In this document: positions 26,278-35,346 of the stretch, piece after piece | Position numbering within the stretch: position 1 is the stretch's first letter | Layout: every line of letters starts with the position of its first letter | Assembly (NCBI RefSeq): GCF_001552135.1 | Contig: NZ_BCQP01000004.1 | Coordinates: forward strand, 1 to 64,000 | Length of the DNA stretch: 64,000 nt | Reading direction: 5' to 3' | Source: Actinomadura chibensis NBRC 106107 | Lineage (GTDB): Bacteria; Actinomycetota; Actinomycetes; Streptosporangiales; Streptosporangiaceae | Notes under the pieces: model-generated | What the model was told of the DNA's origin: nothing | The model's database searches: none | What the model saw: the letters and a program-made list of their open reading frames with translations, nothing else | Made by a program: the position numbers and the translations under genes

Positions 26278-29085
26278 ATGCTGACGCTGGTCATCGCCCA
26301 TGCCGTCGCGGCCGTCGCCGTGCCCTCGGCCCTCGGCCGGCGCCGCCGCCTGATGGGGTGCGCCGCGGCCGTCCTCCCGGCGGCGACCGCCGTGTGGGCG
26401 GTGAGCCGGGCGGGCGGCGGGGACGTCACGTCCAGCCTCGAATGGGCGCCCGACCTCGGCCTCGCGGTGGACCTGCGGCTCGACGCGCTCTCCGCCGCCA
26501 TGCTGGTGCTGGTCGGCGGGGTGGGTGCCGTCGTCCTCTGCTACTCCGCCTGGTATTTCGAGCGGCCGGAGCGGCTGCTGACCGGGACGCTGATCGCGTT
26601 CGCGGGCGCGATGACGGGGCTGGTGCTGGCCGACAACCTGTTCGTCCTCTACGTGTTCTGGGAGCTGACCACGGTCAGCTCGTTCATCCTCATCGGCGCG
26701 GCCCGCCCGGACCGGGCGGCGGACCGGCGGGCCGCCGTCGAGGCGCTGCTCACGACCACCGCGTTCGGGCTCGTGATGCTCGCCGGGTTCGTGCTGGTCG
26801 GGCAGGCCGCCGGGACCTACCGGATCTCCGCGCTGCTCGCCGACCCGCCCGGCGGCGGCGCGGCGCGGGCGGGCGCGGTGCTGGTGCTGCTCGGCGCGTT
26901 CGCCAAGTCCGCGCAGGTGCCGCTGCACGGCTGGCTGCCCGCCGCGATGGTCGCGCCGACGCCCGTCAGCGCCTACCTGCACGCCGCGGCGATGGTGAAG
27001 GCGGGCGTCTACCTGGTGGCGCGGCTCGCGCCCGCGTTCGCGGACGACGGCGTGTGGCGTCCGATGACGGTCGCGGCCGGGCTGGCGAGCCTGCTCGTCG
27101 GCGGGGTGGTCGCGCTGCGCCGGGACGACCTGAAACGCCTCCTCGCCTACGGGACGGTCAGCCAGCTCGGCCTGCTCATGCTCCTCCTCGGCGACGGCAC
27201 CCGGACGGCCGCGCTCGCGGGCACCGCGCTGCTCCTCGCGCACGGCCTGTTCAAGGCCCCGCTGTTCCTCGCGGTCGGCGCCCTGGAGCACGAGACGGGG
27301 ACGCGCCGCGCCGACCGGCTGTCCGGGACGGGACGGCGGCTGCCCGTCCTCGCCGCCGCCGCGACGGCCGCCGTCGCGTCCATGGTCGGGCTCCCCCCGT
27401 TCCTCGGGTTCGTGGCGAAGGAGGCGGCGGTGCGGGCGTTCGCGCACGGCGGGCTGGACGCCGCCGTCCTCGCCGGGGTGGTCGCCGGGTCGGCGCTGAC
27501 CGTCGCCTACGGCCTGCGGTTCCTGCACGGCGCGTTCGGCGGCGCGGCGGACGAGACCGGTGACGGGGGCCGGCGCGGCGAGCCGTGGGGCCTGGTCGCG
27601 CCGGTCGCGGCGCTCGCGGCGGCCGGGTTCGCGCTCGGCGTGTACCCGGCGCCGGTGCAGAGCCTGGTCGGGCCGTACGCCGCCGCGCTCGGCCCGGACA
27701 CCGGGTTCGAGCTGACGCTGTGGCACGGGTTCGGCCTGCCGATCGCGCTCTCCCTCGTCGCGCTCGCCGCGGGCGCCGCCGTGTACGGCGCGGTCGGCCG
27801 GACGTTCCCGGCGCGGACCGTCCGGCGGCGGGTCCCGGACGCGCAGCGCGCCTTCGACGGCGCGGTCGGGTCCGTCCTCGCGGGCGCGCACGCGGTGACG
27901 TGCCGCGTGCAGATCGGGTCGCTGCCGGTCTACCTCGGCGTCATCGGCGCCATGGTGCTCGTCCTCCCCGGGACGGCGCTGGTCCTGGCCCTGGTCAGCG
28001 GGGACGGCACGGCCGCGCCCGTCGGGGAGCTGCGCGGCTGGGACGAGCCAGCGCAGCTCGTGCTGTCCGTCGTGGTGGCCGCGTGCGCGCTCGCCGCGCT
28101 GCGGTCGCGGCGCAGGCTGTCGTCCGCGCTGCTGCTCGCGGGCGTCGGCTACGGGACGGGCGGCCTGTTCGTCGTGCACGGCGCCCCGGACCTCGCGCTC
28201 ACCCTCCTCGTCGTGGAGACCCTGTCGCTGATCATGCTCGTGCTGGTGCTGCGGCGGCTGCCGGACCGGTTCCCGCCGCGCCGCCGCGGCGTCCCCGGCC
28301 GGATCGCGACCGCGGCGACGAGCCTCGCCCTCGGCGGGTTCGTCGCGGCGTTCCTGCTGGTCGCGGCGCTCAGCCGGACCGCGGACCCGGTCGGGCCGCG
28401 CTACTCCCGGCTCGCCGCGGCGGACGGCGCGAAGAACGTCGTGAACGTGATCCTGGACGACCTCCGCGCGCTCGACACGCTCGGCGAGATCGCGGTGCTG
28501 GCGGTCGCGGCGATCGGCGTCGTCGGGCTGGTCATGGCCGGACCGCCGCCGCCCCCGTCCGGCGGCGCCGCCCCGCGCCCGCCCGCGCGGCCGGGACGGT
28601 GGCTCGCGACGCCGGGGCGCCCGCCGCTCGCCGGGTCGTCGGTGGTGCTGGCGGCGACGGCGCGGCTGCTCGGCCCGACGATCCTGCTTTTCTCGCTGTA
28701 CCTGCTGGTCGCCGGGCACGGCCGGCCGGGCGGCGGGTTCGTCGGCGGGCTCGTCGCCGGGATGGCGTTCGTGCTGCGCTACCTGCCTGGCGGGCGGCGG
28801 GAGCTCGCGACCGCGCTGCCGGGGCGGCCGAGCGTCCTCGTCGGCGGCGGGCTGGCGCTCGCGGCCGCGGCGGGCGCGTCCGGCTGGGCGTCCGGCGGCG
28901 CGTTCCTGCACCCGGAGGCGCTGCGCGTGTCGGCCCCCTGGATCGGGGACGTCAAGGCGTCCACCAGCCAGCTCTTCGACCTCGGCGTGTACCTGCTGGT
29001 GCTCGGGCTCGTCGCGACGATCCTCACCACGCTCGGCGCGGCCCTGGAGGAACCGGACGCCGCCGGCACGGAGGACTGGCCGTGA
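26278..29085 (+). CDS. mrpA: MrpA-MrpB fusion, Na+/H+ antiporter subunit A/B
   Basis: The 935-residue polytopic protein contains a proton-translocating domain like complex I NuoL (LVLADNLFVLYVFWELTTVSSF near residue 119; the Lys/Glu region AKSAQVPLHGWLP), a C-terminal MrpA extension, and from about residue 775 the MnhB domain (LLGPTILLFSLYLLVAGHG, GGFVGGLVAG). The fusion replaces a separate mrpB, as in other actinobacteria. It is the largest subunit of the multi-protein antiporter that exports Na+ using the proton gradient. ATG 26278 is preceded by a purine-rich GGCGGAGGGGGG. Its stop overlaps mrpC (GTGA). Confidence 0.94.
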   Translation: MLTLVIAHAVAAVAVPSALGRRRRLMGCAAAVLPAATAVWAVSRAGGGDVTSSLEWAPDLGLAVDLRLDALSAAMLVLVGGVGAVVLCYSAWYFERPERLLTGTLIAFAGAMTGLVLADNLFVLYVFWELTTVSSFILIGAARPDRAADRRAAVEALLTTTAFGLVMLAGFVLVGQAAGTYRISALLADPPGGGAARAGAVLVLLGAFAKSAQVPLHGWLPAAMVAPTPVSAYLHAAAMVKAGVYLVARLAPAFADDGVWRPMTVAAGLASLLVGGVVALRRDDLKRLLAYGTVSQLGLLMLLLGDGTRTAALAGTALLLAHGLFKAPLFLAVGALEHETGTRRADRLSGTGRRLPVLAAAATAAVASMVGLPPFLGFVAKEAAVRAFAHGGLDAAVLAGVVAGSALTVAYGLRFLHGAFGGAADETGDGGRRGEPWGLVAPVAALAAAGFALGVYPAPVQSLVGPYAAALGPDTGFELTLWHGFGLPIALSLVALAAGAAVYGAVGRTFPARTVRRRVPDAQRAFDGAVGSVLAGAHAVTCRVQIGSLPVYLGVIGAMVLVLPGTALVLALVSGDGTAAPVGELRGWDEPAQLVLSVVVAACALAALRSRRRLSSALLLAGVGYGTGGLFVVHGAPDLALTLLVVETLSLIMLVLVLRRLPDRFPPRRRGVPGRIATAATSLALGGFVAAFLLVAALSRTADPVGPRYSRLAAADGAKNVVNVILDDLRALDTLGEIAVLAVAAIGVVGLVMAGPPPPPSGGAAPRPPARPGRWLATPGRPPLAGSSVVLAATARLLGPTILLFSLYLLVAGHGRPGGGFVGGLVAGMAFVLRYLPGGRRELATALPGRPSVLVGGGLALAAAAGASGWASGGAFLHPEALRVSAPWIGDVKASTSQLFDLGVYLLVLGLVATILTTLGAALEEPDAAGTEDWP

Positions 29086-29546
29086 ACGGGCCCGCGCTCG
29101 TCCTCGTCGCGGTGGTCGCGGTGCTGTTCGCGGCCGGGTTCGAGCTGCTGATGCAGCGGTCGCTGATCCGCGTCGTCGTCGGGTTCATGCTGCTCGGCCA
29201 CGGCGCGAACCTCCTGCTGCTGCTCGCGGGCGGCGCGGCGGGCGCGCCGCCGCTGCTCGGCGGCCCGCCACGCGCCCGCCGGATGGCGGACCCGCTGCCG
29301 CAGGCGATGGCGCTGACCGCCATCGTGATCACGTTCGGCGTGACGGCGTTCCTGCTGGCCCTCGCCTACCGGAGCCGGCTCCTGCTCGGCGAGGACGAGG
29401 TCCAGGACGACGTCGAGGACCGCCGCGTCCGCGCCGAGCGCCGTCGCCGGGACGAGCTCCGCGCCGAGGACGCCGACCCGGTGGAGGACGGCGACCCGGT
29501 GGAGGACGGCGACCCGGTGGAGGACGGCGAGGGCGGCGTCGGGTGA
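29082..29546 (+). CDS. mrpC: Mrp antiporter subunit C with acidic repeat tail
   Basis: The 154-residue protein has three membrane helices like NuoK (LVLVAVVAVLFAAGFELLM, VGFMLLGHGANLLLLL, MALTAIVITFGVTAFLLAL). GTG 29082 overlaps the mrpA stop. The oddity is a cytoplasmic tail after about residue 105: a charged helix (RRVRAERRRRDEL) followed by three exact copies of DPVEDG encoded by an 18-bp tandem repeat. The tail is not needed for the fold and its length may vary between strains. Its stop overlaps mrpD. Confidence 0.93.
   Translation: MNGPALVLVAVVAVLFAAGFELLMQRSLIRVVVGFMLLGHGANLLLLLAGGAAGAPPLLGGPPRARRMADPLPQAMALTAIVITFGVTAFLLALAYRSRLLLGEDEVQDDVEDRRVRAERRRRDELRAEDADPVEDGDPVEDGDPVEDGEGGVG
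29475..29528 (+). repeat. 18-bp tandem repeat, three exact copies, in the mrpC tail
   Basis: GACCCGGTGGAGGACGGC is repeated at 29475-29492, 29493-29510 and 29511-29528 in frame, coding DPVEDG three times. Exact nucleotide identity indicates recent expansion by slippage or unequal recombination. Confidence 0.95.
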
Positions 29547-31063
29547 ACGTCCTCGTCCCGCTGCCGTTCGCGCTGCCGCTGCTCGGCGCGGCGCTGGCGA
29601 TGGTCAGCCGCCGCCGCAACACCTGGCTGCGCGTCCTCGCGCCGCTCGTCGCGGCGGGCGTGGTCGGCGCCGCCGCCGGGCTGGTCGCGGCCGTCGCGCG
29701 GGACGGGACGATCGCCGTCCAGCTCGGCGGCCATCCCGCGCCGCTCGGCATCACGCTCGTCGCCGACCGGCTGTCGGCGCTGCTCGTGACGGTGTCCGCC
29801 GCCGTGCTGCTGGCGATCATGCTGCACGCGGTCGCGGAGGGCGCGGCCGGGCTCGACGGACGGGAGCCGGGCGTGTTCTACCCGGCCTACCTCGCCCTGA
29901 CCGCCGGGGTGTGCCTGCTGTTCCTCGCGGGGGACCTGTTCAACCTGTTCGTCGCGTTCGAGATCATGCTCGCGTCGAGCTACGTGCTGATGACGCTCAC
30001 CCCGACCGCCGAGCGGATGCGGGCCGGGATGACGTACACGGTGGTCAGCCTCACGTCCTCGATCCTGTTCCTCACCGCGCTCGGGCTGACCTACGCGGCG
30101 ACCGGGACGGTGAACCTCGCCGACCTGTCCGGCCGCGTCGCGGACCTGCCCGCCGGGACGCGGACCGCGCTCGGCCTGCTGTTCCTCGTCGTGTTCGGCA
30201 TCAAGGGCGCGATCGTCCCGATGCACCTCTGGCTGCCCGACAGCTACCCGGTCGCCGTCACCAGGGTCACCGCCGTGTTCGCCGCGCTGCTGACGAAGGC
30301 CGCCGTGTACGCGCTGATCCGCGTCCAGACGCTGCTGTTCCCGCGCGCGCACGAGTCGTGGATCATGCTGGGGCTGGCCGCCGCGACGATGGTCGTCGGG
30401 ACGCTCGGCGCGCTGGCCCACGACGACATCCACCGCGTGTTCTCGTTCACCCTCGTCGGGCACATCGGGTACATGCTGTTCGGGCTCGGGCTGTTCAGCG
30501 TCGCCGGGCTCACCGGGGCGATCCTGTACCTCGTCCACCACATCGTGGTGCAGGCGACGCTGTTCCTGGTCAGCGACCTGATGCAGGGGCGCGCCGGGGG
30601 GACGTCGCTGCGCCGGCTCGGCGGGCTCGCGGAGCTGTCGTCGTTCATCGCGGTGCTCTTCCTCGTCCCGGCGCTGAGCGTCAGCGGGGTGCCGCCGTCG
30701 TCGGGGTTCGTCGCGAAGCTGGCGCTGTTCCAGGCGGGGCTCGGCGCGGGCGGCCCGCTCGCCTACGCCGTGACGGGCGTCGCGATCGTGGCGAGCCTGC
30801 TCACGCTGATGGCGATGACGCGGATCTGGACGCTCGGCTTCTGGCGCCCCCGGCCGGAGGAGGCCGCCGAGCCGCCCGCGCCCGAGTCCTACACGCGGGG
30901 CGGCGTGCGGGTGATGCAGTCGGTCACCGCCGTGCTGGTCGCGGCGGGGCTGCTCATCGCGGTGTTCGCCGGCCCGCTGTCGGCGTGGAGCCGCCGCGCC
31001 GCGACCGACCTGCTCGACCCGGCCGCCTACCGGCACGCCGTCCTGAACGGGGCGGACCGGTGA
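29543..31063 (+). CDS. mrpD: Mrp antiporter subunit D
   Basis: A 506-residue NuoM/NuoN-like membrane protein with about 14 helices. FNLFVAFEIMLASSYVLM carries the conserved intramembrane Glu, and GIKGAIVPMHLWLPDSYP the conserved Lys and proton-channel loop; DDIHRVFSFTLVGHIGYM is the later broken-helix region. It forms a proton or sodium pathway with MrpA. ATG 29543 overlaps the mrpC stop by 4 bp, and its own stop overlaps mrpE, so the whole operon is translationally coupled. Confidence 0.95.
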   Translation: MNVLVPLPFALPLLGAALAMVSRRRNTWLRVLAPLVAAGVVGAAAGLVAAVARDGTIAVQLGGHPAPLGITLVADRLSALLVTVSAAVLLAIMLHAVAEGAAGLDGREPGVFYPAYLALTAGVCLLFLAGDLFNLFVAFEIMLASSYVLMTLTPTAERMRAGMTYTVVSLTSSILFLTALGLTYAATGTVNLADLSGRVADLPAGTRTALGLLFLVVFGIKGAIVPMHLWLPDSYPVAVTRVTAVFAALLTKAAVYALIRVQTLLFPRAHESWIMLGLAAATMVVGTLGALAHDDIHRVFSFTLVGHIGYMLFGLGLFSVAGLTGAILYLVHHIVVQATLFLVSDLMQGRAGGTSLRRLGGLAELSSFIAVLFLVPALSVSGVPPSSGFVAKLALFQAGLGAGGPLAYAVTGVAIVASLLTLMAMTRIWTLGFWRPRPEEAAEPPAPESYTRGGVRVMQSVTAVLVAAGLLIAVFAGPLSAWSRRAATDLLDPAAYRHAVLNGADR

Positions 31064-31599
31064 ACCGGCACGTCGGGTCGCGGCTCGCGGTGGGCGCGTG
31101 GCTGCTCGCGGTGTGGCTGCTGCTGTGGGGGCGCGTCGACGGCGCGACGGTGGTCGGCGGCGTCGCGGCCGTCCTCGTCGCGTACCGGGTGACGCGGCTG
31201 CCCGCCGTCCCGATCGTCACGCGGGTGCGGCCGGTGCGGCTCGCCGAGTCCGCGCTGGAGTTCGCCCGCGACCTGGTGGTGTCGAGCGCCGTCATCGGCT
31301 GGCACGCGCTGCGCGCCCCCGGCCGGATCCGCGGCGCGATCGTCGAGGTCGCCGCGCGGTCGCGGTCGCAGGTCGTGCTGATGGCGGTGATGACGAGCAC
31401 GTCGCTGCGTCCCGGCACGCTCCTCGTCGGCGTGGACTGGGACCGGGCGGTCCTGCGCGTCCACGGCATGCCCGTCCGGGACCGGGCGGAGGCGGACGCC
31501 GTGCGCGCCGGCGTCCTGCACACCGAGCGGGGGCTGACGCGCGCCCTCGCCGTCTCCGGCGACCCGCCGGCGGAGGACCCGCGAACGGAGGAGCGATGA
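31060..31599 (+). CDS. mrpE: Mrp antiporter subunit E
   Basis: A 179-residue protein from GTG 31060 (GTGA overlap). The N-terminal half has two or three hydrophobic segments (AVGAWLLAVWLLLWG, VVGGVAAVLVAYRVT); the C-terminal half is a small soluble domain with the family pattern MTSTSLRPGTLLVGVDWDR and the matching VHGM. MrpE is required for assembly of the Mrp complex. The tail after residue 160 is Pro/Glu-rich and variable. Confidence 0.93.
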   Translation: MNRHVGSRLAVGAWLLAVWLLLWGRVDGATVVGGVAAVLVAYRVTRLPAVPIVTRVRPVRLAESALEFARDLVVSSAVIGWHALRAPGRIRGAIVEVAARSRSQVVLMAVMTSTSLRPGTLLVGVDWDRAVLRVHGMPVRDRAEADAVRAGVLHTERGLTRALAVSGDPPAEDPRTEER

Positions 31600-31862
31600 G
31601 CACCGTCTACGACGTCACGCTGGCGCTGCTGGGCGCCGCGATCCTGCTGACCACGCTCCGGCTCGTCCGGGGCCCGACGCCGTTCGACCGGATCATGGCC
31701 CTGGACGTCCTGTCGGTGCTGCTGGTCAGCGGCATCGCGGTGCGCGCCACCGCCCGGGACGAACCGGCGAGCGCCACCATCCTCGTGGTGATCGCGCTGC
31801 TCGGCTTCGTCGGCTCGGTGTCCGCGGCCGGCCTCGCCGCCGAGCGGGCGGACCGGGCATGA
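31596..31862 (+). CDS. mrpF: Mrp antiporter subunit F
   Basis: An 88-residue three-helix protein starting at ATG 31596, overlapping mrpE by ATGA. The central LRLVRGPTPFDRIMALDVLSV is the MrpF signature, with the conserved Asp in the membrane segment. It is part of the small-subunit core of the antiporter. It ends overlapping mrpG by 4 bp. Confidence 0.94.
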   Translation: MSTVYDVTLALLGAAILLTTLRLVRGPTPFDRIMALDVLSVLLVSGIAVRATARDEPASATILVVIALLGFVGSVSAAGLAAERADRA

Positions 31863-32218
31863 CCGCCGCCGACGTCGCCACCGCCGTCCTGCTCCCCGCC
31901 GGGGCCGGGTTCTCCGCCCTCGGCGCGCTCGGCGTGGTGCGGTTCCCCGACCTGCTGAGCCGCCTGCACGCCGCGACGAAGCCGCACACGATCGGGCTGC
32001 TGCTGATCCTCGCGGGCGCCGGGGCGCAGGTGAGCACCGGCCCGGCCGCGGCGTCGCTGCTGCTGGTCGCGGTGTTCCAGCTGATCACCGCGCCGGTCGC
32101 GGCGCAGACGATCGGCGCCGCCGCCCACCGCGCGGGCGCCGTCGACCGCGCCGCCCTCGTCCTGGACGAGACCCACGAGCCCGACGAGACCGGCGAGCCC
32201 GACGGGCCCGGCGAATGA
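31859..32218 (+). CDS. mrpG: Mrp antiporter subunit G
   Basis: A 119-residue three-helix protein. GVVRFPDLLSRLHAATKPHTIGLLL is the MrpG signature loop and helix. A short acidic tail (DETHEPDETGEPDGPGE) follows. It is the last gene of the operon; its stop is 7 bp from the stop of the convergent siderophore-interacting protein gene, so no intergenic terminator fits there. Confidence 0.94.
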   Translation: MTAADVATAVLLPAGAGFSALGALGVVRFPDLLSRLHAATKPHTIGLLLILAGAGAQVSTGPAAASLLLVAVFQLITAPVAAQTIGAAAHRAGAVDRAALVLDETHEPDETGEPDGPGE

Positions 32219-32225
32219 GCGGGTG

Positions 32226-33077
32226 TCACTCCTCGGTGGCGGGGCTGCCGCCCGCGGCGACCTCGGCGAGCAGGTCCTCCTCGGTGGCGCCGCGCCGCCA
32301 GTAGCCGGTGAAGGTGACGGCGCGCCGGTCGAGCCCGCGCTCGTTGACGAGGTGGCGGCGCAGCGCCTTGACGACGGCGGACTCGCCCGCGATCCAGGCG
32401 TAGGCGCCGTCCGGGATCGCGGCGGCGCGGACCGCGTCGACGAGGCCGCCGGGGGCCGTCCAGATGATGCCCGCGTCGGCGGCGGTCGGCAGTTCCTGCC
32501 GGTCCGCCGGGTCGGGGACGTCCACGAAGGCCCGGACGGGCGTCCCGGCGGGCAGCGAGGCGAGGTTCCCGGCGATGGCGGGCAGCGCGGTCAGGTCGCC
32601 CGCGATCACCACCGGGACGCCGGGCGGCGGACGGAAGTCGTAGCCGCCGTTGTCCGGCCCGGTGGGGCCGAGCACGGTGATCCGGTCGCCCTTCCCGGCG
32701 GTCGCCGCCCAGGTCGCGGCCGGGCCGGACGGCCCGTGGTGGTGCAGCGCGAAGTCGACGTCGAGCTCGCCGTCCCGCCGGTCGCGGACGGTGTAGGAGC
32801 GCATGATGCCGCGCTCCGCCGGGTCCAGCGCCCGCCAGTCGGCGAACCAGGTGTCGCCGCCCTTGGTGTCCGGCATGACGGGCGCGTCCTGGTGCGGGTG
32901 CGGCAGGAAGATCTTGAAGCGCTGGTCGCGCCCGGCGGAGACGAAGCGGGCGCCGCCGGGGTCGGCGCCGTCCAGGGCCGTCCCGCCGAAGGTGATCCGG
33001 ACCATCGAAGGCCCGAGCCGCTCGGATCGGAGGACGTGCAGGTCGAAGAACGCGTACGGGTGGGCGGGGGTCGGCAT
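32226..33077 (-). CDS. Siderophore-interacting protein (NAD(P)H:ferric-siderophore reductase, ViuB-like)
   Basis: The 283-residue cytoplasmic flavoprotein has the FAD-binding motif RSYTVRD near residue 117 in an N-terminal barrel and a C-terminal NAD(P)H domain (VVIAGDLTALPAIAGNL, AWIAGESAVVKALRRHL, the end GYWRRGATEEDLL). It reduces the ferric iron of imported siderophores to release it. ATG 33077 has GAAAGG 7 nt upstream and lies 11 bp after the binding-protein gene, so the two form an operon read from the iron box at 34211. Confidence 0.94.
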   Translation of the reverse strand: MPTPAHPYAFFDLHVLRSERLGPSMVRITFGGTALDGADPGGARFVSAGRDQRFKIFLPHPHQDAPVMPDTKGGDTWFADWRALDPAERGIMRSYTVRDRRDGELDVDFALHHHGPSGPAATWAATAGKGDRITVLGPTGPDNGGYDFRPPPGVPVVIAGDLTALPAIAGNLASLPAGTPVRAFVDVPDPADRQELPTAADAGIIWTAPGGLVDAVRAAAIPDGAYAWIAGESAVVKALRRHLVNERGLDRRAVTFTGYWRRGATEEDLLAEVAAGGSPATEE

Positions 33078-33088
33078 CGCGCAGCCTT

Positions 33089-34156
33089 TCAGCCGGTCTT
33101 CTTCGCGGATGTGACGGTGGCGGCGAGGGCTTCGAGGATCGGGGCGCAGCCCTCGTAGGAGAAGCGGGGCTCGGGCTGCCACGGGACGACCTGTCCCGCC
33201 TTCACGGCGGGCAGCTCCCGCCAGGACGGCCGAGACCCGAGGTCCTTCGGTTGGAGCGCCTGCGTCCGGGCGTCGAGCAGGATGACGTCGGCCTGGTACT
33301 TGCCGGCGTTCTCCCAGCTCAGCTCCTCGAAGTAGCCGTCGCGTCCCGGCTTCTCCGGGACGATCAGGTCGACGCCGAGCTCCTTGAAGTAGATGAGGTC
33401 GGTGTTCTTGGCGGGGCTCGACGCGTAGAACAGGTCGGGGCTCGCGGACGCGGCCAGCACCTTCAGCCCGGCGTTGGCCTTCGCCGCCGCGCGCAGCGCC
33501 TCGGCCGCCTTCTCGAACCGCGCCTTCGCGGCGGTCACCTTGGGCGCGTTCAGGTCGGCGCCGAGCGCGGCCGCGAGCGCGGCGGTCCGTTCGAGGGGCT
33601 TCGGCAGCGCGACGGCGCCGGTCGAGATCGCGACGCTCGGCGCCAGCGCGAAGATCTTCTCCTTGCTCTCCGCGGGGACGTAGAAGAGGTCGCCGGGCAC
33701 GAACATGTTGTCCACGAGCAGGTCGGGGCGGAGCGCGGCGTACTTCTCGATGTTGAACTCGCCGTAGGCGTTGCCGATGACCTCCAGCCGGTCGACCGGC
33801 AGGTTCCCGGCCTGCGGGTCGGGCTTGCCGTCCTTGAGTCTCGTCGGGCCGAACACGCCGACGAGCTGCTTGTCGACGCCGAAGTCGTAGAGGGCGGCGG
33901 CGGTGCCGACGTAGCCGACGACGCGCTCCGGCCGCCGCTTGAGGCCGACCTTCGTGCCCCGGTCGTCGGTGAACGACCACGCGCCGCCGCCGGACGGGGA
34001 CGCGGTGCCGTCCCCGTCGCCGCCGCCGCACGCGGCCGCGAACGCGCCGAGGGCGAGCGCGCCGCCCGCGCCGAGCAGCCCCCGCCGCGTGAGGCCGCTC
34101 GTGAGGCCGCTCTTGCGCCCGCTGCGGACGGTCTGCCGGACACCGGTATTCGACAT
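33089..34156 (-). CDS. Siderophore-binding lipoprotein of an iron ABC importer (FecB/FhuD type)
   Basis: The 355-residue protein has a Tat-type lipoprotein signal: LTRRGLLG with Arg24-Arg25, a hydrophobic run and lipobox AAAC with Cys43. The two-lobed helical-backbone fold shows in RRPERVVGYVG, RPDLLVDNMF and QADVILLDAR, which fit family III binding proteins. It captures ferric siderophore outside the membrane for the permeases divergently encoded at 34306-37189. GGAGA 9 nt before ATG 34156 marks the start. Its promoter should overlap the iron box. Confidence 0.93.
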   Translation of the reverse strand: MSNTGVRQTVRSGRKSGLTSGLTRRGLLGAGGALALGAFAAACGGGDGDGTASPSGGGAWSFTDDRGTKVGLKRRPERVVGYVGTAAALYDFGVDKQLVGVFGPTRLKDGKPDPQAGNLPVDRLEVIGNAYGEFNIEKYAALRPDLLVDNMFVPGDLFYVPAESKEKIFALAPSVAISTGAVALPKPLERTAALAAALGADLNAPKVTAAKARFEKAAEALRAAAKANAGLKVLAASASPDLFYASSPAKNTDLIYFKELGVDLIVPEKPGRDGYFEELSWENAGKYQADVILLDARTQALQPKDLGSRPSWRELPAVKAGQVVPWQPEPRFSYEGCAPILEALAATVTSAKKTG

Positions 34157-34210
34157 TTCGGACTATCTCCATGAATCAACTACGACAGCCATATTTCGGC
34201 CCGGACGGCG

Positions 34211-34229
34211 TTAGGTTAACCTAACCTAA
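34211..34229 (+). promoter_or_regulatory. Iron box shared by the divergent siderophore uptake genes
   Basis: TTAGGTTAACCTAACCTAA matches the DtxR/IdeR consensus at 17 of 19 positions and lies in the 149-bp gap between the binding-protein gene and the permease gene. One repressor dimer pair there could silence both directions when iron is plentiful. Confidence 0.9.
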
Positions 34230-34305
34230 GTCCTTGTCCAGTGGCGGGGGCCGTCCCGGTCGCCGGGGCGGCGGTCCCCGGCCCCGTCCCCCCGGAGCCC
34301 GCCAG

Positions 34306-35346
34306 GTGTTGTCGACCAAGCCCCCGCCCGAGGCGCCCCCCGCACCGCGCGCCCCGGCCGGACGGCGCGCCGCCGGACTCGCCGCCGCGGCGCTGTTCCT
34401 GCTGGTCGCGGTCACGCTGAGCCTCGCGGTCGGCGCGAAGCCGCTGTCGGTCGGCGAGGCGTGGGACGGGCTGTTCCACGCCGACTCGGCCGCGTACACG
34501 GTCGTCCGCGAGATGCGGCTGCCGCGCACCCTGCTCGGGCTCCTCGCGGGCGTCGCGCTCGGCCTCGCCGGGGCGGTGATGCAGGCGCTCACCCGCAACC
34601 CGCTCGCCGACCCCGGACTGCTCGGCATCAACGCGGGCGCGTCCGCCGCCGTCGTGACCGCGATCTCGTTCCTCGGCGTCGCCTCGTTCACCGGGTTCGT
34701 GTGGTTCGCGTTCGCGGGCGCCGGGGCGGTCGCCGTGCTGCTGTACGCGGTCGGCGGCGGGCGCGGCGCCACCCCGGCGCGGCTCGCGCTCGCCGGGTCC
34801 GCGCTGAACGCCGCGCTGTTCTCCTACGTCGGCGCCGTGCAGTTGCTCGACACCGCGTCCCTGGACCGCATGCGCTTCTGGACGGTCGGCTCCCTCGCCG
34901 CCGCGCAGAACTACACGATCGTGCGCGTCGCGCCGTTCGTCGCCGCCGGGCTCGTGCTCGCGCTGCTGCTGGCCCGTCCGCTGAACGCGCTGGCGATGGG
35001 CGAGGACGCGGCCCGCGCGCTCGGCGCGAACCCCGGCCGCGCCCGGATCGCCGCGATCCTCACCGTGACGCTGCTGTGCGGGGCGGCGACGGCGGCGTGC
35101 GGGCCGATCGTGTTCGTGGGGCTGATGGTGCCGCACCTCGTCCGCGCGCTGACCGGGCCCGACCTGCGCTGGCTGTTCCCGTACTGCGCCGTCCTCGCCC
35201 CGGCGCTGATGCTGGCGGCGGACGTCCTCGGACGCGTCGTGGTGCGGCCGTCCGAGCTCCAGGTCGGGATCGTGATGGTCGTGGCGGGCGGGCCGGTGTT
35301 CCTGTACTTCGTCCGGCGTCCGCGCGCGAGGGCGGTGGCGGCGTGA
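34306..35346 (+). CDS. Iron-siderophore ABC permease (FecCD family), first subunit
   Basis: A 346-residue FecCD-type protein with about ten membrane helices. Signatures include RLPRTLLGLLAGVALGLAGAVMQALTRNPLADPGLLGINAGA (spread over residues about 70-110) and the ATPase-docking region GEDAARALGANPGRARI. GTG 34306 with GGAG 8 nt upstream is preferred; a TTG at 34234, 5 bp after the iron box, would add 24 Arg/Gly/Pro residues. Its stop overlaps the second permease (GTGA). The two permeases form a heterodimer. Confidence 0.93.
   Translation: MLSTKPPPEAPPAPRAPAGRRAAGLAAAALFLLVAVTLSLAVGAKPLSVGEAWDGLFHADSAAYTVVREMRLPRTLLGLLAGVALGLAGAVMQALTRNPLADPGLLGINAGASAAVVTAISFLGVASFTGFVWFAFAGAGAVAVLLYAVGGGRGATPARLALAGSALNAALFSYVGAVQLLDTASLDRMRFWTVGSLAAAQNYTIVRVAPFVAAGLVLALLLARPLNALAMGEDAARALGANPGRARIAAILTVTLLCGAATAACGPIVFVGLMVPHLVRALTGPDLRWLFPYCAVLAPALMLAADVLGRVVVRPSELQVGIVMVVAGGPVFLYFVRRPRARAVAA

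Noticed and set aside
26158..28911. 917-codon minus-strand frame opposite mrpA
   Set aside because: Charged, repetitive shadow composition; the plus strand encodes a clear membrane subunit.
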